Below are positions 25,701 to 40,700 of a stretch of 64,000 nt of DNA, piece by piece (within the stretch, counting starts at the first letter, position 1; each line of letters opens with the position of its first letter). Source of the DNA: Siphonodentalium dalli. Lineage: Eukaryota > Mollusca > Scaphopoda > Gadilida > Siphonodentaliidae. The notes below the pieces were generated by a model. The model did no database searches. It was not told the origin of the DNA and saw only the letters and a program-made list of their open reading frames with translations. The stretch is taken from contig CP136069.1 in assembly GCA_032622095.1 (NCBI GenBank), positions 86,080,958-86,144,957 of the forward strand, in the 5' to 3' direction. The position numbers and the translations under genes were made by a program.

Positions 25701-28700
25701 TCGCGCTGTCGGTAGCCAAATTAGCCAATGGCTAATCTTTTTCGAATTTGGCTAATAAAAATTTCATTTGGCTAAACTTTTGGCTAAACTTTTTTTGACC
25801 CCAAATAGAGACTGGAAGCATGAATTTTTGGCAAGTGGGTTTTTAATTATGTGATGTGAACGATCTAGTCCGAAAACATCGTATGCTTAAGTGGGAATAT
25901 ATCGCCGACTTTACAAGGGAAACCCGATCGCGGACAGTACAAAGGGAAACCCGTCACTCTGCATGAAACAGCAAAAGGTCATATCATTATTTTACATTTA
26001 ATCCGCTAATCCCCCATTGTCTGTCTGGTCACTCACGGGGCTCCTGCACAATGCATGTTTATGATGACATTGTATTTATGACGGCCAAGGTTTATGAGCA
26101 CCAAGTGTAAGACAATAGCTTAATCAGCCAAATGTGAATCACTCTTTCATATAAAGATTAATAAAATTTAAATGACATATATACAAATATTTCTAGTTCA
26201 TCAAAATTAGTTAAATTATTGTGTATTTTACCTGTGCCTGTTAGATTTGACGTTTTAGTCATTAATTGTGAACCGACCATAAGACGATGATTTAATTTGG
26301 CCCTAGTTTTTTTTAATTTGTCCAAAAAAAATTTGGCTAAAGTTTTTTTCATTTGGCTAATAAAATTTTCATTTGGCTAAACTTTTGGCTAAAGTTTTTT
26401 TCGGTCCAGCGCGAACACTGACCAGTGTTCGCGCTGTCGGTAGCCAAATTAGCCAATGGCTAATCTTTTTCGAATTTGGCTAATAAAAATTTCATTTGGC
26501 TAAACTTTTGGCTAAACTTTTTTTGACCCCAAATAGAGACTGGAAGCATGAATTTTTGGCAAGTGGGTTTTTAATTATGTGATGTGAACGATCTAGTCCG
26601 AAAACATCGTATGCTTAAGTGGGAATATATCGCCGACTTTACAAGGGAAACCCGATCGCGGACAGTACAAAGGGAAACCCGTCACTCTGCATGAAACAGC
26701 AAAAGGTCATATCATTATTTTACATTTAATCCGCTAATCCCCCATTGTCTGTCTGGTCACTCACGGGGCTCCTGCACAATGCATGTTTATGATGACATTG
26801 TATTTATGACGGCCAAGGTTTATGAGCACCAAGTGTAAGACAATAGCTTAATCAGCCAAATGTGAATCACTCTTTCATATAAAGATTAATAAAATTTAAA
26901 TGACATATATACAAATATTTCTAGTTCATCAAAATTAGTTAAATTATTGTGTATTTTACCTGTGCCTGTTAGATTTGACGTTTTAGTCATTAATTGTGAA
27001 CCGACCATAAGACGATGATTTAATTTGGCCCTAGTTTTTTTTAATTTGTCCAAAAAAAATTTGGCTAAAGTTTTTTTCATTTGGCTAATAAAATTTTCAT
27101 TTGGCTAAACTTTTGGCTAAAGTTTTTTTCGGTCCAGCGCGAACACTGATTGTATCAAGTCAATAATTGAATAGGTAATGTGAAAAAAGCTTAGGAACTA
27201 GCCTAAAGGGTGACTTGGGAGACATCTTCTCCTTAAAATGTGCCACTTCTCCCTATTTTAGTCCCTGGGAGATGTGATTTCTCTCTCATATACTAGTATG
27301 CATATGTCACAACAGCATACTTAAGAGTATATTTGCTTATTATATTGTTGTTGTTTTCTCACTACCAGTATAATGGTTTTATATATATTGGATCATAGAA
27401 GGTGTTGTGGAGCAATCTGAATTTCAGCCATTGTTACTTCTCCGTGATAATAGTCCTCTTCTGCCTAATAACCAAACAAGGATAAGTGACTTCTGCTATC
27501 AAGCCTGCAAATAGTGAATCTGTCATTGGCAGAATGAGGTCACTGAGAGCTTTCCGAAGAATGGCAACAAGCCATATTTCCCACTAAATCCTGAAAAGTT
27601 ACCCATAATTCTGCTGTGGTTAAGGAGTCGACTATTTAGGGCATTACTGTAGTTTGGAAACTCAAATTATACTTAGTAATGCCTGCTTGTCAAAATGCAT
27701 AATTGAGAAGACTAACTTCAACTGGGGAACTTCAGGCTGATCCTATGTTATCCATAGCGGTTGAGGCCCACTTTGCAGGATAGCGTCACTATATTCACCC
27801 TCTGGGGGACCTCATTCTGCAAATGACAGACACACTATTTGCAGCTTTCATATGAAGTCTGTATGTTGGTATTTCATGTAATCATCAATGTGATATCATC
27901 TATTCTCCCATGTTACTTATATATAAGTTGCAGGTAAAAATGAGACACGTACTTTTAATATTGAGCAAATCATGCACTTACCTGGGTCCAGAACAGAGAG
28001 GATATCACAGACTGATGGGTTTTCCCGAGATAGCATATGAGGTGCAGAAGATGACAACATTCCGGGATCTATTTCCATATCGCTGTCTGACATGACATCG
28101 TCTGTCATCAGAAATGTTGGTAGGCTCTCTGGAAGATAAAATAAATAACATAAAGTCTGAAATATTGACAGGCACTCATGAATATATAAAAGCATATTAG
28201 CCCCAAGTGGTTCAGTTAGTAAGGCGCATGGCAAAGTAGGCCAACATAAGCTGTTTAGCATTGGCGAGACTTGTTCGAATCCCAATAAGCGAAGATTCGT
28301 GAACCACAGGGAAGGCAACCTGAATCTTTCATTCGGGCAAGTTTGTCAGTTGCTTCACCGGGAGTCAGAGGATTCTACCGAGCCTGAGTTTAGTGTGCCT
28401 GTTATTTGCAGAATGAAGTCCCCAGAGGGTGAATTTAGTGACGCTATCCCGCATAGCGGGCTGGCATAACTAAATTCACCCTCTAGGGACCTCATTCTAC
28501 TTTGGCCTCATCTTCTCTGGAATGTGTCTTTATTATTAAATTTCTATAGAAACTTCTTCACATAGATTCTATTTCATTTTTAGTTTAGTTTCTCTATATC
28601 CCCAAATTGCCAGACAACACATTGCCCAATCGAGGTTCCCAATGGGTGTACACCACAATATTCACCATTTTGGAAACTTCAATTTGAGTCTATGTCTCCC

Positions 28701-31700
28701 ATACCATATGGGGTCATGCAGAATGAGGTCCCCAGAGGGTGAATTTGGTGATGCTAGCCTGCTCTGCGAGATAGCATCACCAACTTCACCCTCTGGGAAC
28801 CTCATTCTGCAAATGACACATACACTAAACTCAGGCTTGGATTCTACATGCAGTGGAGTGACTTTTCAGGAAAATGAACGCTTTATGCAGTTTATCGTCC
28901 ACCTGTTAATCTGACGTCCAGAAGTAACAATAATAAAAGGTCAGCCGACCACAGTGTCCCCCGAAAACGTGGCAATTCGATGCCGCTTTGTTAAAGAAAT
29001 TTAATTTAATTTAAGTCGAAAAAAATAATATTTCCGTCATCTATATACACGTTGCACATCTCCAATATGTGGGTAACAATACTCTGAAGTTTCAAATATC
29101 TATAATCAAAACTGTAGGAGGAATTGATTACACCATGAAGGTACCCTCATACTGAAAATAATAAAAAATGTCGAAAAGGGTTAAATAACTCTGTCAAAAT
29201 ATAATTTTACTGTCATCTATATACATGTTGCACATCTTCAATATATGGCAACAATATTCTGAAGTTTCAAATCTCTAGGACGAAAACTGTAGGAGGAGTT
29301 GATTACACCATGAAGGTACTCAAAAGTGTGACGGACGACGGACAAACAGCTCGACGGACGCATCGACGGACAGTACAACGGACGGACGGAGCCCGTTTCT
29401 ATGGTCCCCCAAATTTTTTTTTTTTTCGGGAGACAATAAATAAAACCTTGTGAAAGTATAAATGAACGTGAAATGCCTCATACAGTTACAAAGGGATGAC
29501 GTAAAAAATTGTGGTCAAAACGATAAAAATAAATCCTTTCTATACTAAATACACATTAACAACTAGTTATCCCTTTGGAAATGTTCAGATAATAACTTCT
29601 GGTTGTTTGTTGGATTTATAATCTGAACATTTCCTACCAATATATAGGAATCCTTCTGCACTTTTTGTTATTTAAATTACACCATTGTATCAAGTGAGCC
29701 AAACATTAACATTTTGGTATGGGCAGTTCAATGCAAAATTTCTCAATTTGAGAGCAAATTAGAACTAGAGCAAATTCCACCCTGTTCAACATATCCAATT
29801 TGGTGAGGATTTATGATATCAAATTAACCCATTCAGTGTCAAGTCCGATTTTTGTATCAACCCATATTTCCTTGATCATTTTTCAAATTTATTGATTATA
29901 ATAATGTGATACATTGATGGAAAGAGCTCTAAGGTTGATACAAAAATCGGACTTGGCACTGAAAGGGTTAATGGAAGCTAAAATTATCCCGAAATGATTG
30001 AGGAATGCAAGTACATGGACATTAACCATTTGCTTGGAGATCTTTATCTGTGAACCACCTATCCTTGTTCACGCTCGAACTTGACATCATGCTATCCTCG
30101 TCTTGTTCAAGACGTGATGACTGAGATGAAGTTGAGAGCGGAGTTGCTGGCAAACTTTGAGCATGATAGTCATATGTGTCTGGTGGCTCTTGTTTAACAA
30201 CCACTGGAGGTGACACTTCTTGAGAGGTTGACGGCAGTTCTTCCAAACTACCAGAAGTTGATAATGTTTCGAATACATATTTTGCATCAACTTTCTGTTT
30301 CTTAGCTTTCAACTCTTTAGTTTCCTACAATATGAGAGAACTACATGAGAAATAATCATGGGAGAAATAATAGATATTGTGGGTCCTGCATCTGACGAGG
30401 AAAATAATTAACTGAAAAAAAAAGTAATTCCATCAGTTCTCACCGGTTTTCACTGTATTTTTTTACCTCCAGTTATCCCCGGAATTTAATTCTTCTAGTA
30501 CAATAAATGGTATGAATATTGAAAGATATACAGATTTCCTGTACTATTGTATGATGTTCATCCTTGGGTAGAAAGGTATGGAATTTCTGGGACCCACTCA
30601 TATAATAACAAGACAGTTAATGACTGTAGAGTCGATATCAGGTTGAGAAGACTGGGACTTTGACGTCTATTGCAGTCTACTGCTCATTATTACAAACAAG
30701 CACTCATCCTTGTTAGGATAACAACTTTTGATTTTGGGATTCCTGTTTCAGCCATTGCAAAGAATACACGTATTTAGTCAGTGTGTTTTTCAATATTCAT
30801 CCTGTTAAATTGGTTATTGCAACAGACTAAAGATGGATAATTATATAATTAAAACAGACTAGAGGTGTGACTGTCCCAATGGGACTACGGATACCCCCCT
30901 TTTTAAAAAATACTAAGATGTTTGACATGTCAGTAAACATTTAGTTAAAATAATAAAATAACAGTTCCCATTGCAGGTGTACAACCATAACCCTAATCTT
31001 AAACCTATTGACCGAAAATTGTAGGAATAAAAGCTTGGACAAAATTATGTATGTTGCGAAAAAAATTCTAAGTCAAAAATGGGGAATAACTCCACACAAA
31101 AAATGTCGGACAGACGTCATAATTGCAGGTGCACAGGTTCCCATGGTACTAAATATCAGTGCCAAGATTAAAAAACATTGACCAAAAATGTAGGAATAAA
31201 AGCTCGGACAAAATTATGCATGTTGCAAAAAAAGTTTCTAAGTTGAAAAAGGGGGATAACTCCACCAAAAAATGTCGGACAGAAGTCATAATCGCAGATG
31301 CACAAGTTCCAATGGTACTAAATATCTGTGCCATGTTTTAAAAAAATTGACCAAAAAATGTAGGAATAAAAGCTCGGACAAAAGTATACATGCTGCGAAA
31401 ATTTTCTAAGTCGAAAAAGGGGGGATAACTCAAAAAAAAAAAGTCCGACAGACGTCATAATCGCAGGTGCACAGGTTCCCATGGTGGTTGATGTCTGTGC
31501 CAAGTTTCACGGAAATTGATCAAAAAACGACTGAGAAAAACTCCGGACAAATTTGTGTCCACGGACGGACGGACGACGGACGACGGACGGACGACGGACG
31601 GACGACGGACGGACGACGGACGGACAAGCTGACTCCAGTATACCCCCCCTAACTTCGTTGCGGGGGGTATAAAAATGGGTAACTATTTGGTCATCTAGTC

Positions 31701-34700
31701 GGGGTTAGTCACCATGTTAGATAATTACCTGCTGTGCATACACAACTTTGTCACTTATATACTGGTGCTGTTGGCAACCTGTGTGTATGGATGCTGAACC
31801 TTTCATGACAAGTTTAATTAGCGAGTGTTGAGAGTGATTTTCTGAAATTTCTGGTGGTTTTCTTTAATCTTAAAATGATCGGTATTTCATCCGGTTGGTT
31901 ATTTAACCCTTTCAGTGCCAAGTCCGATTTTTGTATCAACCCATATTTCCTTGATCATTTTTCAAATTTATTGATTATAATAATCAGGGACCAGCCTAGA
32001 GGGCGACTTGGGAGACATCTTCTCCCTAAAATGTGCCACTTCTCCCTATTTTTGTTCTTGGGAGAAGTGACTTCTCTCTCATATACCAGCATGCATATGG
32101 ACCAACACCATGTTTAGAGTATATTTATTGACTGTAATGGTGTTCTTATTCAGGTTTTATAAATAGCCTCTTGTATTGTGTAATACTTATTGGATCATAG
32201 AAGGGTGATTTTGGGGTGTAATTTGAATTCAGCCATTGTTACTTCTCCCTGATTACAGTTCACTTCTCCATAATAACCGAACAGGGAGAAGTGACTTCTC
32301 CTAAGTTTAAACCTCTAGGCTGGTCCCTGATAATAATGTGATACATTGATGGAAAGAGCTCTACATCAATGTATCACATTATTATAATCAATAAATTTGA
32401 AAAATGATCAAGGAAATATGGGTTGATACAAAAATCGGACTTGACACTGAAAGGGTTAAAACAATTCACACCCTTTTGTCTGTCTTCTCCTTCAATTTTC
32501 ACCATATTTCATCAAACTTTGGGGGTGGGTCCCCAATCGTTCTTTTAAAAAAAATTGTGTTGGAGGGGTGTGCGTCTGAGATCGGACAGGAAAAAACTTG
32601 CATTCCCGGGTTTGGTGTGTCCCAGATATTAAAAAAAACAAATAATTTCGGCCTTTTATCGAGTTCCCCCCTATCTGATTTTAATAGAAATATAATCAAC
32701 AATTACCACAAGAGTAGCACGCCGTGCTTTGAGTTCCATGGCCGCTGCTATGGATGTCTTTCCCTTTCTATTTCTCAGTCCACCAACATTCTGTGGCTCA
32801 TCCTTAATCACCATTTCATCTGATTTTCTCCTTGGAACTTTGGTGGTGACCTCGGCTGTAAAGAGGAAATTATGTGAATGACTTGGATATTGTTGGCATC
32901 AATTTTCATGGTTTTTAGATGTCATTTTATGGACTTGTAGTTATTGTTCACCTCAACAGGTTCAACAATACCAGATATTATTACAGCTTTGAGTAATCAT
33001 TGTTTACAACTTGGGACCTTCAGGTAGTCCAGCACAGATATATCATCGTTCAAATCATATCGACCTAAACAAAATTGGACACCAAACTCGATTGTAAATT
33101 TGTGTGATGTACTGATTGCAATACTGAGAGATTTGGGATATTAGTTTCAAATTAACAGAGTTATGGGCCCTCAAAATTTGTATTTCAGGCTGAAGTATTG
33201 CAGTTCCTATCTCCTCTGAAAAGTCAAACTTAGAATTAGAATTTATATTAGAATATCTGTCAAAAAGAGAACAAGACAGTCAATGACTGTGGGTCGCTCA
33301 CCAGAGTGTAAAGACTGAGAAGACTGGGACTCTGAAGACTACAAGAGTCAGTATGTGACAATATCACTTAAGACAAGTAGCTATAAATATGGACATAGCT
33401 GGAGGTTCTCCGATGAGCAGGGCTCTTCAACTTGAAATTTCTAATTGCACACCACTGACAAATCTCCAACCTCTTACCACAGTACTAAGTTCACAAAAAT
33501 CATTTTGCACATCCCTCTTAGGTTGAATTTTACAACTGGTACCAGTACTTCAAGCTCTCAAACATTTGAAATTTGTTTTGGCCTATTTGGTCCAACAGTT
33601 TAACCTGAAGTAGGAACATACAGACTGTTGGTATAAAAACATACATGTTGGAAAATAAAACTAAACTATGAGAACAATTCTAACCTATTTTTGATGTGAA
33701 CATCTAATCTACATCTAATGTTATACCAGGCGTGAAATTTTCAACTGTTTAAATTTTGATCAAAGTAGGGGGTCAAAACCCCACCCCCTCTACACTCCTT
33801 CCCCATTGCCTCAAACATTGCCCCCACCCAGGCTGCCTAGAAATCAATATTATTATACCAGTACCAAACAGGATTAGAGGAGAGTAAAATCTCTTAGCTC
33901 TGCTATTAGAACAAATGTGAAATAAGATCCATTCATCTAGTATTATCAATACATCCCCCCCCCCCATATTCAATAGGATATGATTTCACCTGGATAAGTG
34001 GTGGTTAAGAAAATAATATCGGAACAGCCAAGTCTGTATTTGGTATGTCTGATCTTTGCAGAATGAGGTCCCCAAAAGGTGAATTTAATGACACTATTCC
34101 CCAAGGTGGAATAGCATCAACGAATATGAACCCGGTCACACAAGGCCCATCCATACCAAATATAAGCTAATAAGGCTTAATGGTGCTTGAGAAGAAATTA
34201 TTTTAAGATTTACTATGGAGGGAAAGAGTTATGGCCCTAGCTTTGCACCTATTTGATCTGATGAACTTATTTGAACAAATCTGATTGGGAACAAATCTGA
34301 TAGGGAACATGCACACTGAAATATATAAACATATTTGGTCGTTAATATGGAGAAGAAAACAAATGTTGATAGACAGATGGATAGACATCCCAACAGACAA
34401 ACGGATGGAAGGACCGTCTGACAGACAGAAGACAAATTCAATCCAATATACCCCCCCCCCCAATGTTTCTTTGAAAAATCAGGGTATGATTTAATCCGGA
34501 TAAGCGGTGGTTAAGAAAATAATATGCCAGCCAAGTCTGAATATAGTGTGTCTGACATTTGCAGAATGAGGTCCCCAGAAGGTGAATTTAATGACAATAT
34601 TCTGCAAGGCGGGCTAGCATCACCAGATTCATCCTCAGTCTGATTAGGCCTCACCAGCCATGGGAAACCTAGGAACAGATTGAAGTTCTACAGTTGAAGT

Positions 34701-37700
34701 TTGTAATGCACACCCATTGAGCATCTCAATTATGCATCTTATCTTCTGCAAATTAGGGGGACATAGAAATTGAACAGAAGGGAACAAGTAAAAAATTAAC
34801 TAAAACAAAACAATACTTAAGATACTTCCAAGAAAATGATGCCTAAGCAGAATTAGGTCCATGGAGGGTGTATTTGGTGATGCTAGCCTGCTGTACAGGG
34901 TAGCAACACTGAATTCACCATCTGGGGACCTCATTCTGCAAATGTCAGACACACTAAATTCAGGGAGTTTGTTTAAATTTGCTAGCAGTTACAATGTTTA
35001 CACAAGCTGCTAGATGACATATTATTATAATCTAGATTAATGACCTGTGTCTCTCTCCATCTATCCAAAGATATATCTGCAACTTTAATAGAACAGGTAT
35101 TAAAGTTATAAGCTGGAGATGATATCCGTTGGAAGGGATGTTGGTTAGGTGCAGGCCACTGCAGGGTGGGGGTGGGGGGGGGGGTGGTGGGTCTGGGCCA
35201 TGTGGGAGGGGGGATGGGTAATGGAATATTTCTGTAATTTCATTAAAGATTAAAGTTTCATAACTCTGCAGATGTTATTATGGGGTAACTTTTTTCAAAT
35301 TTTATAACATGTTTAAAACAAATTTGTTTGTTTGTTAAATTGAGCAGGGTGAAAATTCCAAAAATCTGAATTTAACCAAAAAAAAAATTTGGAGTTATGT
35401 TTAAACTGGCTCCACCCACATTCGACCCAGTGACCTCATTTGAACAATTCTGAATAACAGTCCTCCAAGGACCCTTCGTACCAAATATGAACCCATTCGG
35501 CCCAATGAAATTTGAGAAGAAGTCATTGTTAGAATTACTATAGTGGGAAAGAGTTATGGCCCTGGCTTCGCAACTATTTGACCCAGTGACCTCATTTGAA
35601 CAAATCTGAATGAGAGACAACTAGGGAACATCCACACCAAAAATGAACCCATTCGGTTTTATGGTTCCAGAGGAGAAGATGTTCAAAGAAAATTTTGACA
35701 ACGGTGCGACGGATGGACGGACGGACGATGGACGGACGAGGAGTGATGACTATAGCTCCACCGGAGAATTCTTCTCAGGCGAGCTAAAAACAAATATGCA
35801 ATGTAAGTTCTTTTTCCAATTTTATTTCAATTATTACATGGAAGTATCAAAATTCTGCTTGCAAAAAATTTAAAGGCACTCATGGTCTTCGTTGTAGGTT
35901 ATAATTTATAAATAACAGTTACCAAATTCTGAACATTTCCTCAAGAATATATTAATGGTATAGCATAATGATAGTATGAATGTGATATTATCCACAAAAC
36001 ACACTTTGTGTGAGAGAAAATGCAGTTCGATTGTTGTTAGGCTTTTCATGAAAAGCATGCTGATTTAATTATTAGCAGAGTCACGAAGTTATCCGTAGGT
36101 TTCCGGAAATTTTCAGCTAGTGTCGCAAATCTTCTGCATAAATGACAACCATGTGTTCGGGCAACAACATTCACTGCATGTACGCTGTATACGATTTATC
36201 CTTCACATGTCAGATTATCATAAACCCAAAGGCAATTGCCACGTAGCAACAAAAATGTATAATAAACATGCAGAAACAAGAAAGGAATGATATTGAGATG
36301 ACATACTATTGCATAGTCTCCTTTTTAGATGCACGTGCATATGTAAATTCCTTATTTGGTGTGTGACTAACTACGAACCGGATTAGTAAAATTAATCTCT
36401 TTGAAAAAACAATACTAATTAGGTATGTTAAGATGTTTTCTGTCTGATCATTCCCCAATCATGAAGTAGTATAGTACATTAGCTGGATTTTAACTGGCAG
36501 CGGGTAGTATGCATCGATTAAAATGATACTTGTTGTAATTTGAATGACACAATTAATTTGATCTCCGCCTTCCACAGCGAAGTGCCCTCTATAAACAACG
36601 GTAAATCTTTGTCGGACTCCGACAAGCTCTGAGCATTTGTTTGTATACACAGATTCTGTAACGTTATTTGGTTTTTGTTTACAAACAGAGCATATGCACC
36701 TGATAATAACATACTAATTACGCGATGTTTATGATTGGTATAAGAACAAAATCTGTCTATATTTTAATATTCTTTCTGTTTATGGCAGTTTTAACAGATG
36801 TGACTATTTTTACAGCAATAACCACCGTGAAGGCCACCCGTATCTTTGAAGCTAGTTACAATTACTATGGCGCTTGAGCAGACCAGACAGGTTAAGTTTT
36901 GGGAGATTATTGTGGGAGGTATGCTTAAATATGTTCATGAGTGGCATGTTCAATTAAAAAAATTTAAATGATTTTCATCTTTTATTTGTGTTTATTTTAT
37001 TTTATATACATAAATAAAACAGAAATGAAAAAAGTTTTATACAGCAAATGTGAGGTACATGCAAGACAGATAAAATTAAAAAAAGAAAGTCGGACCGCAC
37101 CGCAATTAGCATCATGTGGAGAGGTGGTCCTAAGGAGATTGCATACAAAAAATTATTGAAATCGGTTCATAGTTTTGGTTCATAGTTGTTCGAGTTATGA
37201 GTTCGGACGGATGGACATATGGATGGACAGATGGACTGAAGGACACACGGAGGGAGAAAGTGTAACAGACAGACGCAGTCAATCCAGTATACCCCCCCCC
37301 ATTTTCTTCGAAAGTGGGGGTATAATAATACAACGCTTTGAACAGCTGAGAAATGGTCTATTCACCGGCATGCAAAGGTCAAGAGTACCTACTGACCAAG
37401 GCTATACCTTTTGTAGTCTTCAAAATTTGTAGAACACATCCTATTAAAAATATAGAACCCCCCCTCTATTGTCTACAGTGTCATGGCAGTCAGTCACACA
37501 TCATGACACAATTATGGCTATGGGAAAGAGTGAAATCAATTAAGGTTGTCGCCCTGCATTCGAAGTGCATCTGCACCTGCCTATTTTAATTTTGCCAATG
37601 AAAATCAGATGTACTTTTTGGCCCACATGCATGAGAAATGGGTGGTCTTCCTTATATTGGAGGTTTTCCCTACATCAATACGGGAGTCTAAACGACAATC

Positions 37701-40700
37701 CGCTCTGTGAGAGATTGAGTATACTGAGAAAAAAAATCCTAGTAATATATTATTCTTCTAATTTGAAAAGACAACACTGACCTAACTTCACTGATGGAGG
37801 TTTCACTTCTCTCAATTTCCACCAACCAGTTTCTCCAAGTTCGTTTGCTCCAGATAGAAAATAATTCGGACAATTAGATGAGAGCGTTCCAGCCACTGTA
37901 CCATGCCATAATGAGGTCTGTTTTCTAAATAAATAGAAAAGCATTGTGCTAAGATATAACATGTCATATCAGAAAGAAATAAATTCACCAAACAGAGGGT
38001 TATAGTTTTTCAATGCAAACTGTATACATGTATTATCATAAAATGCTATATAATATGATTGTCAAACATAATTATTTTTTTCCACACATCTATATAGAGC
38101 TAGTTTTCATTATCTTTGTTTCAAACTATGTAATCAACATGCCTGAATTATAAACAGACAAATAGTTCATACAATGAACTGTAGGTACAAGTGATTACTC
38201 TTTGCAAAGATGTAATCTGATAATCATGATTAGGCCACACAAATTTTATTAATATATATAATTACACCCACTTAATTTTCTATAGTATTTTGCTACTAGT
38301 TTCCAAAAACCTATTATTAATGTTATTAAATAGGATAATTACATTAGGGCAGAAGTGAACGTTGAGCATAGTAATTTTGCAAGGCAACATGTATCATCGT
38401 GGCAACATCAGTATCAAGTATATTGATATTTTTTCACTGATTTGTAATTATAAGGAATAATCTTCATTCCTGATATAACAAGCGGTCGAATTGTGCAGTT
38501 GGGGAAGTGCATTCTCAATAATGTTTGCGTTCTCAGTATGTGCCAACAAGAGGTGGGATTTTGTCAAAAAGCCTGGCTTGCGAACTCATTTCGTCCATTT
38601 ACATCATGTGATCATGTGATGTCAACATCGTTCAATTCAAACCAAAACTATCAAGTAACTACATGTACCATAAATTAATATCCGGTCGTTAAAAGTGTTA
38701 AAACAAACCTGTTATTTCCAAACATCAGAGTCCAATGTTTGTCAATAAAGGCACATATGTGTTCCTTCCATCGGTAGTAGCCGCATTTTCCCCTTCCTCG
38801 CATTTGTAGGTTGTATAATGCTAACAACACAGCCTGAATCCTGAAACAGGATCACTCCGATGTATTATTATCTAATATTATATCTCATGCGACGTTCTCG
38901 AGTTCTAACTGACTGTACACTGCAATATTATTTTCCTATAAACTCATTTCGCGCAATCTGATTGACACCTGAAGACAAGGTCAATCTGAAGCTATACCTT
39001 GTACATTACTTGTTGTAAAATCGGCATATCATTAGATTTATTTATTAATTTTAATGATCTTACAAGTGCCTGATCATAGGTATACAATGTATTTAATTAG
39101 TACTCGCCAGAACAACTTCTTGTTAACCGCCTATAGAAAACAACATTCAAGATGACTCGATTACGCGACTCTTGACAGCAAGGTGACATATTTTATCCAT
39201 GTTGTCAATGTCAATGTGCTCCATTCAAAATGTGTCCTGCAGCTGCCGATGCTGTGAATTGAAAACTAAAGTTAGCAGCTCATGGCCAATCCGAATGCAT
39301 GTTTCAGCGACAAATATTCAACTGGAATTATGATTTTACTAGTGATTAAAGTGATGTTAAACACTCCGGTAGGGTGATCAAATAGAAATGGAGAATAATC
39401 TTGTTCAAAGTAGTTATTTTTATAAATATTATATCTAAATAGACAACACACACCGCCATTCTTCTATACATGTATTAATCAAATGCAGCGACTGCCGATG
39501 GCGAAATCGTTTTCGTTAGTTTATCGTTGATAGAAGCGTCCCGGTTAGAGTAGTAAATATTTACACTTTAGCGTAGTTCAGACAATGTTTTCTAGGAGTG
39601 GTACGGTAGATTTGGTGGAGATTTTCGGTGATGTTAATAGAATGGTACATTCCTCCAGTTGGCATAGCACCTGGATATTAACTTATCAGTTTTACACACC
39701 CGAACAAGTACATAATATGTCTTTAAAACTCACCATTGCAGCCTAATCCTTTTGAAATTCTCCTGATGATCATCTGAGCAGTTAACACAGGTAAACTTGA
39801 AGAAATTATCTCCTATCAGCTGAGAAGGGTTTCCACTGTGCAAGCATTCTGTCGAAAGATAATAATAGCAATATTATTTGTTTGCAGTCCTCTGACTAGT
39901 CTTATTAAAATCAGACTATTGAAACAAGCTACAGTAATGCATGAAGTATATGACCCTTTGACCACAGCTGAATTATGGAACAAAATTCAGGATTTAGTCG
40001 GAAATATGTCTTGTTGCCATTCATCGGAAAGATCTCATTGCGAGATTTTAGATAAATGGGTTTATGGGTCTATTATTTAGGACATTTATATTCTGACACA
40101 TTTGAACATGATTCATATTACCATCGCTATAAACAGCTTCTCCATGCAATCACGGCAGTATGAAATGACGGTGCACATTTTTGGTTTTGTTTTTGTGTGA
40201 ACACAAAATTTGAATTTGAATTGTTTTTGAATTTCTTGGAATTACTTAATTCTACAGTCTTTGCTAGGTATTATTGGTCAATTCTGGACTGTTCATAGAT
40301 GATTTTTAGTAATTAATTAGTTCTCATAATCTCTAAATTTGTAAACACTGTGAATTTAGCAATGTTACAGAAAATTTATTTTTAGCTATGTGGCAAGGTT
40401 TACTGAAATCACGGTCACTGTATAGAAACTCCAACAAACACCTGATCGGCTTCATCGATTTACCGTGGAAAGTTTTTGATTGGTTGACACTGAGGTAATG
40501 CTTCTTGGAAGTAATGGGACTACCTGCTATTTACATTGTAGTTCAGACTATATATCGCGTAACTTGTTCAATACAATAATCTGAATTTAATAAGACTGTC
40601 AACCGGCCTAATATCGGGATCCAAATAATCATACATCTAGATGAATGTTTTTCTGCAAACAATCTAGGCTGTATGATCGTTATTTGGGTATGCATTACGG

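Noticed and set aside
28198-28290. A functional tRNA gene
   Set aside because: A and B boxes are present but the stems of a cloverleaf do not form, and a SINE-type body follows.
31467-31652. Open frame with repeated DGRTD residues
   Set aside because: Translation of the (GGACGAC)n tract, found at every pearl-like tail.
36868-36893. Short ATG exon ending CAG|GTTAAG on the plus strand
   Set aside because: Only about 9 codons, no partner exon and no promoter evidence; such matches are expected by chance.
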